DNA of 64,000 nt from Hyphomicrobiales bacterium (lineage in GTDB: Bacteria; Pseudomonadota; Alphaproteobacteria; Rhodospirillales; JACKKN01): contig JACKKN010000016.1 in the NCBI GenBank assembly GCA_024236415.1, positions 1 through 64,000 on the forward strand, written 5' to 3'. This document shows positions 54,842-64,000 of this stretch, in pieces. Positions within the stretch are counted from its first letter, which is position 1. Each line of letters opens with the position of its first letter. The notes under the pieces were generated by a model that saw only the letters and a program-made list of their open reading frames with translations, searched no databases and had not been told where the DNA came from. A program made the position numbers and the translations under genes.

Positions 54842-55854
54842 GTTCCCTCGCCCGTTGGCGCCGCCGCCGGCGCGTCCACATAGTCCTCGATGAATTGGCC
54901 GACGATGGCGTCGATGTCGGCGTCCTGGGGGAAGCCCAGGGCCTCGGCCCGGGTGCCGCGGGCGTCGCGCGGCCAGGTGGAACAGATGTCCACCACGAAG
55001 GGGTCGGGCTCGAAGCTGACCTGGCCCAGGGGCCGGTCCCCGGCCACGCGATAGAGGGCGTAGACCATCTCCTGCACGTTCAGGGTCAGGCTGGGGAACT
55101 GCACCGCGCGGTCCTCGCCCAGGTCGCCGCCGTCCACCTCGTGCAGGTGGATCAGGCCGTCCACGGCGGCGCGCGCGCCCAGCACGGCCATGGCCGTTTC
55201 CGGGGTCACCGGCGCCGCGTAGTCGCGGCCCATCAGGGGTTCGCGGAACACGGCGCTGGCGAAGCTGGAGGCGGCGGCGTTGGGCTTGCCGGGGCGGATG
55301 ATCACGGTCGGCAGGCGCGCCGCGCGGCCGTCCAGGAACCCCTTGCGGGTGTAGTCGTTGACCATCAACTCGCCGACCGCCTTGGTCATGCCGTAGGTGG
55401 TCTGCGGCGTCTGCTTGGCGAAGTCGTCCACCACCGGGGCCATGGCGCCGCCGCCGAACACGGCGATGGAGCTGGCGAACACCAGGCGCGGGGCGCCGCC
55501 CCGGGCGCGCAGGGCCTCGAACAGGTGCAGCCCGCCGTACAGGTTGACCCCCATGGCCAGGTCGAAGTCCTTCTCGCCGCCGCCGCTGACCACCGAGGCC
55601 AGGTGGAACACCGAGATGTCGTCGCGGTCGACCAGCCCCGCCACCGTGGCCCGGTCGGCCATGTCGCCGGTCACCACCCGCACCCGCACGCCGGCGGTTG
55701 ACAGGTCCGCCGGCGCCGGCGCGGTGTCGAACAGCACCATCTCGTCGATGGCCTCGGGCGCCCCGGACGGGCCGGTCAATTGGCCCCGTTCCAGCAGCCG
55801 CCGCGCCAGGCGGAAGCCGATGAACCCCGTGCCGCCGGTGATCACAACCTTCAT
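54838..55854 (-). CDS. NAD-dependent epimerase/dehydratase, D-erythronate dehydrogenase (DenD)-like
   Basis: A 338-residue extended SDR: MKVVITGGTGFIGFRLARRLLERG cofactor site, HLASVVSGGGEKDFDLAMGVNLYGG, and the YGMTKAVGELMVNDY catalytic Tyr-Lys. The SGGGEKDFDLA stretch fits DenD, which oxidises D-erythronate-type hydroxy acids. AGGAGG precedes the ATG. It leads the run with the dehydratase and SDR genes. Confidence 0.82.
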
Positions 55855-55863
55855 CGTTCCCTC

Positions 55864-56910
55864 CTATCCGCGCCGGGCCACGGCGGCGCGCAGGGCGGCG
55901 AAGCCCGCCACCAGGCCGACGGCGGCGGCGATGCGCGACAGGTGGTCGGCCGAGCGCAGGCGCAATATGGACTGACAGGCCCGCGCCGCCGGCAGGGCCT
56001 GGGTGGCGCCGCCGACGATGCCCGCCGGCACCGGCACCTCCAGGGTCCCGGCCAAGCTGCCGGCGCCGTCCACCTCCCACCGGGCCAGGGGGACATAGCC
56101 GCCGCGGCGGGCGGCATGGGCGTGGGCGGCGGCCTCGGCGGCGCGGGTGTCGTTGCCGGTGGCCAGCAGCACCGCGGTGATGCCGTCCATGACCTCCTTG
56201 TTGCGGGTCGCCGCCTGGTGCGGGTCGGCGCCGGCCAGACGCCCGGCCAGGGCCAGGGCGTCGCGCAGGTCGGCGCCGCCCAGGTCGTCGGCCGGCCAGG
56301 CGGCGCGGACCCGAACCAGGCGGTGGTCGGCCCGGTTGGCGGGGCCGACCAGGACGGCGCGGCCGCCGGTCCAGGATTCCAGGTGCGGCGCCGCCGCCCG
56401 GGCCATGGCGGTGACCAGGCGGGCGCCCATGGCGTCCTTGGTGTCGACGATCAGGTTGACGGCCAGGACCGGTCCGTCACCGTCGGTGTGCAGCAGGTGC
56501 GCGGTGACCCGGCGCAGGCCGCCGCCAACGGCGCCCAGGGCCGGGTCGGCGGCGTCGCAGGGGCCGCGCAGCTCGCCGCGCCGGGCCAGCACCTGGGCCC
56601 GCGCCGCCGCCGGCACGGCCATGCCGGCCAGCACCACCTGCCCCACCATCAGGGTGCCGGTGCTGTCCGTCTGCACGCCGCCGGCGCCCCGGCACCGGCG
56701 CGCGGCGTCGGCGACGGCCGGCGCCAGGTCCGGCGATTCCGAGGCCAGGGGCAGGATCACCTCGTCGCCGTCCACCACCAGGCCGTCGGCCAGGGCCAGA
56801 GGCAGGGCCACGCCGCCGGCCAGGGCCGCGACCTGGGCCGGGTCCAGCAGGCCGCGGGCGCGCAGCGCGTCCAGGCGCTGGCTGGGCGACAGGTCGTCAA
56901 GGCCGGTCAT
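55864..56910 (-). CDS. Class II HMG-CoA reductase homologue lacking the C-terminal flap
   Basis: A 348-residue protein with class II (degradative) HMG-CoA reductase signatures: VDTKDAMGARLVTAMA (residue 155 on), TRNKEVMDGITAVLLATGND with catalytic Lys238 and Asp254, and GTLEVPVPAGIVGGATQALP. A Glu at 58 fits the first catalytic acid. Known enzymes run to about 430 residues and end in a mobile domain with a catalytic His (GHM-LHA); this protein stops at residue 348 without it, and a segment near residue 45 is also missing. It sits between DenD-like and enolase-like genes. An acyl-CoA role, altered chemistry or a truncation are all possible. Confidence 0.75.
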   Translation of the reverse strand: MTGLDDLSPSQRLDALRARGLLDPAQVAALAGGVALPLALADGLVVDGDEVILPLASESPDLAPAVADAARRCRGAGGVQTDSTGTLMVGQVVLAGMAVPAAARAQVLARRGELRGPCDAADPALGAVGGGLRRVTAHLLHTDGDGPVLAVNLIVDTKDAMGARLVTAMARAAAPHLESWTGGRAVLVGPANRADHRLVRVRAAWPADDLGGADLRDALALAGRLAGADPHQAATRNKEVMDGITAVLLATGNDTRAAEAAAHAHAARRGGYVPLARWEVDGAGSLAGTLEVPVPAGIVGGATQALPAARACQSILRLRSADHLSRIAAAVGLVAGFAALRAAVARRG

Positions 56911-56978
56911 GGTTTGCTTCCCCCCGGTCTGTTGCGCCGCGAATCATAGCCCAGCGCCCGTACCGGCGGGGAGGAAAA

Positions 56979-58406
56979 TCAGGACCCCAGGTCCACCGCC
57001 CGCATGGCGGCGAAGTCGGGGACCACCGCCGAGCCCAAACCCGGCGTGCGCAGGGAGCCGAGCGCGATCTGCCCGCCGGTGATGGTCAGGCGCGCCACCC
57101 CGCCGGCGGCGTGGTACAGGTCGCCGTGGGCGGCCAGGAAGGCCTTCTGCTCGTCCGCCGCCACGCCTTCCATGCCGTTGACGTAGTGGTGGCCGTTGCG
57201 CTCCACGTGGGTGCAGCCGATCAGGGTGGCCAGGGCCAGGTCCTGCTGCACGCACAGGCCGGCCTGGGTGGTCAGGTCCTCGGCCGACATGAAGAACCGC
57301 TCGGCCCCGGCCTCGCCGTTCCACTTGGCGACCCGGGCCCGGTTCAGCAGCGAGCGGTAGAACCCCTTGCAGGACTTGGACGACACCCCGGTGTACCCCA
57401 GCTCCCGCGCCTGGGCGAAGGTCGCCATGGTGGCGTCGGATTCGTCGATCTCCACCGGCTTCAGGGCGGCCAGGGCCGAGACGTCGTGGGCCAGGGCCTC
57501 GGCCCGCTTGATCGGCTGCTCGATGAACAGCACGGCGTCGCACAGGCGCGCCAGGGCCGGGTCCGCCTGCATGCGCCGCCACAGGTCGATAACCGGCTCC
57601 ACTGATCCGTACTGCTCGTTGCCGTCCAGGGTCGCCCAGTACGGGTCGGGCGCCCGGTCCAGCACCGCGGCGATGGCGCGCAGGCGGTCCAGGTCGGCGT
57701 CGATGTCGCCGCCCACCTTGAGCTTGAAGTGGGTCAGGCCGTAGAAGTCCACCGCCGCCTCCAGGCTCTCGGGCAGGCCGTCGCCGACCCGGTCGGCGGG
57801 CGCGATGTCGGCCTCGGTGATGGCGTCCACCAGGCCCACGGTATGGCGGGCGCCGATGGAATCGGCCGGCCGCCGCGCGGCCAGGAAGCCGGCCAGGTCG
57901 AACCCGGCCAGGTCCGGCGCCGTGCGGCCGTCGATGCCCAGGGTGTTGTCGGCCACCATCTGGAATGCGCTGCGCTCCAGCAGGCGCCCCAGGCCGTCGA
58001 TCACCGCGCGGTCCACCAGCGCCGTGCCGAAGCCGGCCACCAGGGGGTTCAGGTCGCGCCCGGCGCAGGCGGCCAGGTGGGCGTCCGCCATGTCGGCGTG
58101 CAGGCCATAGGCCGTGGCCGGCGCCCCGGCGCCGCGGTACAGGCCCGCCGCCACGGCGACGGCGTCGCGCAGCTGCTGGAAGTTCTGCTCGTTGCTCAGG
58201 TCGGGGTTCTTGTCGAACCACTTCGGCGCCAGGGTCTCGGCGGCATAGCCCCGGCCCTCGCGGCCGTCGCCCAGGCGCAGGGTGACGCGCAGGAAAAGCT
58301 GCGGCGCCTCGCGCAGGGTGACGATGCCGAACTTGAACGGCATGCGCAGGGTGACGTCGCGCTCGCGCGCCTCGACGTCGAGGACTTGCAGGGTGGGCAG
58401 GGTCAT
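56979..58406 (-). CDS. Enolase-superfamily protein (mandelate racemase/muconate lactonising type)
   Basis: A 475-residue protein. The barrel region has LTHFKLKVGGDIDADL (catalytic Lys), TLDGNEQYG, LFIEQPIKRAEAL and PVEIDESDATMATF (metal acids), and GVSSKSCKGFYRSL. The family abstracts protons alpha to carboxylates; a dehydratase or racemase on a sugar acid is likely. It overlaps the downstream end of the isomerase-like gene by 4 bases. Confidence 0.85.
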   Translation of the reverse strand: MTLPTLQVLDVEARERDVTLRMPFKFGIVTLREAPQLFLRVTLRLGDGREGRGYAAETLAPKWFDKNPDLSNEQNFQQLRDAVAVAAGLYRGAGAPATAYGLHADMADAHLAACAGRDLNPLVAGFGTALVDRAVIDGLGRLLERSAFQMVADNTLGIDGRTAPDLAGFDLAGFLAARRPADSIGARHTVGLVDAITEADIAPADRVGDGLPESLEAAVDFYGLTHFKLKVGGDIDADLDRLRAIAAVLDRAPDPYWATLDGNEQYGSVEPVIDLWRRMQADPALARLCDAVLFIEQPIKRAEALAHDVSALAALKPVEIDESDATMATFAQARELGYTGVSSKSCKGFYRSLLNRARVAKWNGEAGAERFFMSAEDLTTQAGLCVQQDLALATLIGCTHVERNGHHYVNGMEGVAADEQKAFLAAHGDLYHAAGGVARLTITGGQIALGSLRTPGLGSAVVPDFAAMRAVDLGS

Positions 58407-59245
58407 GGGATGGCTTCCATCAGTCCTTGCAGGTAGCCGGCGGCGCGGGCCGCGCAGGCCGGGCCGTCGGGTTCGTAGACGAAGGGTTCGGCGGCGATCC
58501 AGCCGCCATAGCCGTGGCGCCGCAGGCCGGCGATGACCGGGGCGAACCGCACCTCGCCCTCGCCGGGGCCGCGGCGGCTGGCGTCGTTGACCTGGACGTG
58601 GGCGATCAGCCCGGTAGGCAGCCAGCGGTCCAGGATCTCGTCCCAGGGGATCTCGCCCGGCGGCTCGGGCCGCATGTAGGAGGTCGAGGCACAGTCCAGC
58701 ATGGCGCGCAGGCCGCGGCTGTCGATGTCGCGCACCAGGGCCGCCGCCTCGTCAAGGGAGTTCAGGTAGTCGGTCTCGCGGTCGGCCAGGGGTTCGACGC
58801 AGTAGACCACGCCGGCCTGCTCGGCGTCGCCGGCGATGGCGGCGAAGCAGTCCCGCGCCCGCTTGCGGCTGGCGTCCTCGTCGCCGGGCACCAGGCGCCG
58901 CTGGTGCGGCGAGCCGTGCACCAGTACGTCGGCGTCCAGGTCCGCGGCCAGGCCGATCAGGCGGCGCATGACGTCCACGGTGCGGGCGCGCACGGCGGCG
59001 TCGGGGTCGGTGATCGACAGGCCCTCGGGCGTCACCAGCAGCCAGTGCAGGCTGGAGCATTCCAGCCCGGCGTCGGCCATGGCCCGGCGCACCTGGGCGC
59101 GGCGGTCCTGGGACATCAGGTGCGGGTCCTCGCCCAGGGTGAAGGGCGCCACCTCCAGTGCCTCGTAGCCGACGGCGGCGGCGAAGGCGCACTGGGCGGC
59201 GAAGTCCATGTCGCGGATCACCTCGTTGCACAGGGAAAGTCTCAT
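58403..59245 (-). CDS. TIM-barrel sugar phosphate isomerase/epimerase-like protein
   Basis: A 280-residue AP-endonuclease-2-type barrel: MRLSLCNEVIRDMDFAAQCAFAAAVGYEALEVAPF at the start, CSSLHWLL, VVYCVEPLADRETDYLNS (metal Glu), MLDCASTSYM, IAHVQVNDASRRGPGEGEVRF and AAEPFVYEPDG. Such proteins interconvert sugars or sugar acids. It is coupled on both sides by ATGA overlaps with the TctA-like and enolase-like genes. Confidence 0.88.
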   Translation of the reverse strand: MRLSLCNEVIRDMDFAAQCAFAAAVGYEALEVAPFTLGEDPHLMSQDRRAQVRRAMADAGLECSSLHWLLVTPEGLSITDPDAAVRARTVDVMRRLIGLAADLDADVLVHGSPHQRRLVPGDEDASRKRARDCFAAIAGDAEQAGVVYCVEPLADRETDYLNSLDEAAALVRDIDSRGLRAMLDCASTSYMRPEPPGEIPWDEILDRWLPTGLIAHVQVNDASRRGPGEGEVRFAPVIAGLRRHGYGGWIAAEPFVYEPDGPACAARAAGYLQGLMEAIP

Positions 59246-60768
59246 GGCTCGCTCCGCTTGATGAAGGGCAGGGCCGACAGCAGGCCCAGGATACGCCGCC
59301 GCACCGGCGGGATGGCCAGGGCGACGACGCTGAGGGTGATGGCCGCCAGCACGGCGCTGATGGGGCGGGTGAACAGGGGCTCGACCGAGCCGTCGGACAG
59401 CACCATGGCGCGGCGGAAGTTCTTGTCCAGGATGTCGCCCAGGACGATGCCCAGCACCAGCGGCGCCATGGGGTATTTCATCTCGCGCAGCAGGAAGCCG
59501 ACCACGCCGAAGCCGAGCATGACCCAGATGTCGAAGATGCGGCTGGCGATGGCGAACGAGCCGATGGTGCACAGCACGAAGATCACCGGCATCAGCCGCT
59601 CGCGCCGCACCTGCAGCACCAGCAGCAGCGGCCGGGTCAGCAGCAGCCCCAGGACCAGCACGCCGACGCTGGCGGCCAGGACCATGGCCACCACCTCGTA
59701 CACGAAGCCGGGGAACTCGATCATGATCAGCGGCCCGGGCCGCACGCCGTGGATGAACATCGCCGCCAGCAGCACCGCCGCCGGGGCCGAGCCGGGCACG
59801 GCCAGGGTCAGCACCGGAATGATGGCCCCGGGCACGGCGGCGTTGTTGCCGGTCTCGGACGCGATCAGCCCCTCGATGGAGCCCTTGCCGAACTGCGCCT
59901 TCTTCTTCGACGCGCGCCGCGCGGCGGCATAGGAGGCCCAGGCGCCCATGTCCTCGCCGACGCCGGGCAGCAGCCCCATGAAGGTGCCGATCAGCCCCGA
60001 GCGCAGGATGGTGCGGGCGTTGTCCCACAGCTCGCGCAGGCGCGGCAGCACCCGGTCGCCGGCGCCGCGCACGGTCTGGTAGTCGCGGTTCTTCATGACC
60101 TGCAGGATCTCGGCGAACCCGAACGCGCCGACCAGGGCCGGCAGCAGGCCGAAGCCGCCGGCCAGGTCGGTATTGCCGTAGGCGAACCGCTGGTAGGCGT
60201 GGATGCCTTCCTGCCCCACCATGGCCACCAGCAGGCCCAGGAAGCCGGCGATCCAGCCCTTCAGCGGGTCCTCGACGGCGGTCAGGCGGCCCGAGATGAC
60301 GATGCCGAACAGGGCCAGCCAGAAGAATTCGGGCGAGCCGAACTTCAGCGCGAACTCGGCCAGCACCGGGGCCACCAGGGCCAGCATGACCATGCCGACG
60401 ATGGAGCCGCAGAACGATCCCACCGTGGCCAGGCCCAGGGCCTGGCCGGCCCTGCCGGCCCGGGCCAGGGGGAATCCGTCCAGCGCCGAGGCGGCGTTGG
60501 CCGGGGTGCCCGGGATGTTCAGCAGGATGGCCGAGCGGCTGCCGCCGAAGATGGCGCCCACGTACATGCAGATCAGGATCAGGATGGCGTCCCCGGCCTC
60601 CATGCGGAAGGTCAGGGTGGTCAGCAGTGCCACCCCCAGGGTCGCCGTCAGCCCCGGCAGCATGCCCACGGTGATGCCCAGCAGGGTCGCCCAGGCCACG
60701 TTGAACAGGCTGGCGGGCTGGGCGAAGGCGGCCACCGCGGTCAGGAAATAGGTCAGGCCCTCGGGCAT
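59242..60768 (-). CDS. Tripartite tricarboxylate transporter, large membrane subunit (TctA family)
   Basis: A 508-residue polytopic protein with LLGITVGMLPGLTATLGVALLTTLTFRME and LLNIPGTPANAASALDGFP near the N-terminus and AVPGSAPAAVLLAAMFIHGV in the second half. It is the translocation subunit of the second TTT system in the window. ATG 60768 comes 2 bases after the tctB stop codon. Its partners and the downstream isomerase and enolase-like genes imply uptake of a sugar acid or hydroxy acid. Confidence 0.94.
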   Translation of the reverse strand: MPEGLTYFLTAVAAFAQPASLFNVAWATLLGITVGMLPGLTATLGVALLTTLTFRMEAGDAILILICMYVGAIFGGSRSAILLNIPGTPANAASALDGFPLARAGRAGQALGLATVGSFCGSIVGMVMLALVAPVLAEFALKFGSPEFFWLALFGIVISGRLTAVEDPLKGWIAGFLGLLVAMVGQEGIHAYQRFAYGNTDLAGGFGLLPALVGAFGFAEILQVMKNRDYQTVRGAGDRVLPRLRELWDNARTILRSGLIGTFMGLLPGVGEDMGAWASYAAARRASKKKAQFGKGSIEGLIASETGNNAAVPGAIIPVLTLAVPGSAPAAVLLAAMFIHGVRPGPLIMIEFPGFVYEVVAMVLAASVGVLVLGLLLTRPLLLVLQVRRERLMPVIFVLCTIGSFAIASRIFDIWVMLGFGVVGFLLREMKYPMAPLVLGIVLGDILDKNFRRAMVLSDGSVEPLFTRPISAVLAAITLSVVALAIPPVRRRILGLLSALPFIKRSEP

Positions 60769-60770
60769 GG

Positions 60771-61301
60771 TCAGGGCAATCGCACCAGGAAGATGGTCTC
60801 GAACACGTAGGTCACGGCGGCGGACACCACCGCCGCCTGCACCGCCGCCGTGGCCAGGGCCGCCAGGTGGCCGGCCGGGGGCCGGTCGCGGCGCCACTCG
60901 AACACGGTGATGAACAGGAACACGAAGGCCGCCGTGGCGGCCCAGAACGGAACCGCCCCAACCAGCCCGGCGGCGTAGCCGACGCACATGGCCAGGGCGA
61001 CAAAGAAGCGCCGCGCCTGGGTCGCCAGGTCGGCGGCGTCGACCCCGACGCCGCCGCCCGGGCGCCAGCCGCCGGCGCGGGCGGCGCGCAGGAACAGGAT
61101 GCCGCCCAGGACGAAGATGACGACGCCGAGCAGTCCGGGGACCAGCCCCGGCGCCGTCATGGGGTGGACGTTCAGCTCGGTCAGCCGCGGCATGCGCCAC
61201 GACTCGACGGCGACGGCCAGCCCGAGCACCACCAGGCCCAGGCCGAACCAGAAGTCGGCCCGGACCCCGCGCGCCGTGCCGGGCCCGCCGTCGTCCGCCA
61301 T
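60771..61301 (-). CDS. Tripartite tricarboxylate transporter, small membrane subunit (TctB family)
   Basis: A 176-residue protein with four hydrophobic segments (about 19-34, 50-70, 97-130 and 145-170). It lies between the binding-protein and TctA genes, giving the order receptor, TctB, TctA, which differs from the first TTT operon (receptor, TctA, TctB). Confidence 0.87.
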   Translation of the reverse strand: MADDGGPGTARGVRADFWFGLGLVVLGLAVAVESWRMPRLTELNVHPMTAPGLVPGLLGVVIFVLGGILFLRAARAGGWRPGGGVGVDAADLATQARRFFVALAMCVGYAAGLVGAVPFWAATAAFVFLFITVFEWRRDRPPAGHLAALATAAVQAAVVSAAVTYVFETIFLVRLP

Positions 61302-61328
61302 GCGCCCCGTTCCCCGGTCGCCGTCAGG

Positions 61329-62330
61329 TCAGGGCTTGGGAATGCCCAGGTCGGCGGGGGACATCTTGGCCCGCCCCGCGGCGTAGAAGCTCCAGGCGTC
61401 GGACTGGATCTCGGGCCACACCTTGTCGCGCGCGGCCTGGCCGGAGGACGGCGCGAACAGGGCGCCCTTCTTCAGGGCGTAGGCCTTCAGCTCGGGGCTG
61501 GTGGGGATCACGTTCTTCCAGATCATGTCGAAGGTCTCGATGACCTCCTTGGGCGTGCCTTCCTTGGGGATGAAGATGCCGAAGGCGGTGGACAGGATCG
61601 GCATCGGCTTGTCCACGTACTTGGTGATCGGCGGCACCGCGCCGAAGCCCTCGATCTCCAGCGGCTGGTCGGCCAGCACCGCCAGCGGCCGCAGGCGCTT
61701 GCCGCGCACCATCTCGGCCTGCTCGGAGGCGAGCTGGGTGGTGACCTCGGTCTCGCCGCCGACGGTGGCGATCACGGCCGGGTTGCCGCCGTCGTAGGTG
61801 ACGTGCCGGTACTTGATGCCGGTGGCCGACTTGATGCCCTCGATGGCGGCGTGGCCCGACGACCCGGCGCCGGCGGTGGCCACCGAGACGTCCTTCTCGT
61901 GCATGGCCTTCAGCAGCTGGCCCATGTCCTGGTACGGCGTGTCGGGGTTGACCGACACCAGCGGCACGTTGGTGACGGTCACGTACAGGCGCCAGTCGTC
62001 GATCCAGGTGTCCCACTGGCCCAGCAGCTTGTAGGTGCCCAGCTGCTTGGGCGCGCCGGCGGCCCAGGTGTAGCCGTCGCGCGGCGCCTCCCAGGCGTTC
62101 TTCTTGCCGATCGAGCCCGAGGCGCCGGGCTGGTTGACGATGACCACCTTCTGGCCCAGCTCCTTCTCCAGCACCCCGGCGGTGACGCGCGTGACCTGGT
62201 CCGTGGCGCCACCGGCGCCCCAGGGCACGATGATGGTGATGGGCTTGCTGGGCTTCCACGGATAGTCGGCGGCCCAGGCGGGCGCGGCCACGACCAGGGC
62301 CGCCGCGGCGGCCAGGATTGCGCGTTTCAT
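61329..62330 (-). CDS. Tripartite tricarboxylate transporter substrate-binding protein (TctC/Bug family)
   Basis: A 333-residue periplasmic receptor with a Sec signal (MKRAILAAAAALVVAAPAWA). The first ligand loop is ITIIVPWGAGGATDQVTR and the second NQPGASGSIGKKNAW. It heads a five-gene run (receptor, TctB, TctA, isomerase-like, enolase-like). Its promoter should lie in the divergent gap to the acyl-CoA ligase gene. Confidence 0.93.
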   Translation of the reverse strand: MKRAILAAAAALVVAAPAWAADYPWKPSKPITIIVPWGAGGATDQVTRVTAGVLEKELGQKVVIVNQPGASGSIGKKNAWEAPRDGYTWAAGAPKQLGTYKLLGQWDTWIDDWRLYVTVTNVPLVSVNPDTPYQDMGQLLKAMHEKDVSVATAGAGSSGHAAIEGIKSATGIKYRHVTYDGGNPAVIATVGGETEVTTQLASEQAEMVRGKRLRPLAVLADQPLEIEGFGAVPPITKYVDKPMPILSTAFGIFIPKEGTPKEVIETFDMIWKNVIPTSPELKAYALKKGALFAPSSGQAARDKVWPEIQSDAWSFYAAGRAKMSPADLGIPKP

Positions 62331-62568
62331 GCGATGTCTCTCCCTATCGAAAAGCCGATGATTTCCGGGCCAGGTCCCCCCTGGATCGCCGGTTGCCGCG
62401 GCGGCCCCGATGGCCGGGGGGACGCGACAATGCACCGTTTGGTTACTTATTGTGCACCGATCGTATACCCCCTTCAAGGGGCCTTTACGGGCGCCCCGCC
62501 GGCATAGGAGAATGGCGGCCGAACGGAGCAACCGGGGGTACCCCGGACCGAAAGGGAGGAGACAATCC
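62331..62568. promoter_or_regulatory. Divergent control region between the TTT operon and the acyl-CoA ligase
   Basis: A direct repeat TGCACCG occurs at 62430-62436 and 62452-62458, 22 bases apart (two helical turns), within an A+T-richer stretch. A CCCCTT-C-AAGGGG palindrome follows at about 62468-62480. Both are candidate regulator sites; no regulator gene is adjacent inside the window. Confidence 0.4.

Positions 62569-64000
<1,432 letters not shown>

Noticed and set aside
59242..61200. A 652-codon frame suggesting a TctB-TctA fusion
   Set aside because: The extra N-terminus is the shifted reading of tctB, which has its own intact frame at 60771-61301. TctA starts at ATG 60768.

Overview
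The window is a very GC-rich chromosomal segment from a proteobacterium, most likely an alphaproteobacterium of the Rhodospirillales type. The lineage call is inference. It rests on tripartite tricarboxylate transporters, a serC leader-like hairpin region, PEP-CTERM sorting, an Lrp-controlled PutA, DUF5132/EcsC genes and REP-like intergenic palindromes. No phage, complete insertion sequence or CRISPR array is visible. Most of the segment is catabolic and transport operons, packed tightly with start/stop overlaps.

Layout. 1-5663: a sulfolactate-type catabolic cluster on the minus strand (SuyA/SuyB-like lyase, a three-part TTT transporter, and the start of an SlcC-like dehydrogenase), divergent from a GntR regulator across a perfect 18-bp palindrome. 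5695-6531: a membrane-anchored protein with the metal-binding signature of MepA-like LAS peptidases. 6689-11305: a complete branched-chain-amino-acid-type ABC importer, divergent from a nicotinamidase. 12137-16494: an envelope-linked locus with a FecR-like secreted protein, a lipoprotein and a TPR/coiled-coil/caspase protein whose reading frame appears broken. 16500-26282: LysR regulator, M20 peptidase, Dpp/Opp-type peptide importer and an MlrC-like M81 peptidase. 26296-37584: methyltransferase, LysR, SnoaL-like protein, malonyl-CoA synthetase, MarR regulator, PutA with a divergent Lrp regulator, a PEP-CTERM protein with caspase-like motifs in reversed order, and a haloacid dehalogenase. 37700-41024: serC-serA with a structured leader and a terminator, then tRNA-Ser(UGA).

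41154-49873 is the most unusual block. It encodes an EcsC protein, a DUF5132 protein, an HMA-like membrane protein, an Ala/Lys-rich amphipathic protein, a P2-type cation ATPase carrying an HMA-like N-terminus and translationally coupled to a divergent MetK, an SCP2 protein and a CaCA cation exchanger. I infer a metal or calcium handling membrane system.

49895-64000: small metabolic genes (DUF1185, CBS, CMD, GDCCVxC protein), then a minus-strand sugar-acid/hydroxy-acid catabolic region: SDR, IlvD/Edd dehydratase, DenD-like dehydrogenase, a class II HMG-CoA reductase homologue lacking its C-terminal flap, an enolase-superfamily enzyme, a TIM-barrel isomerase and a second TTT transporter. The window ends inside an acyl-CoA synthetase.
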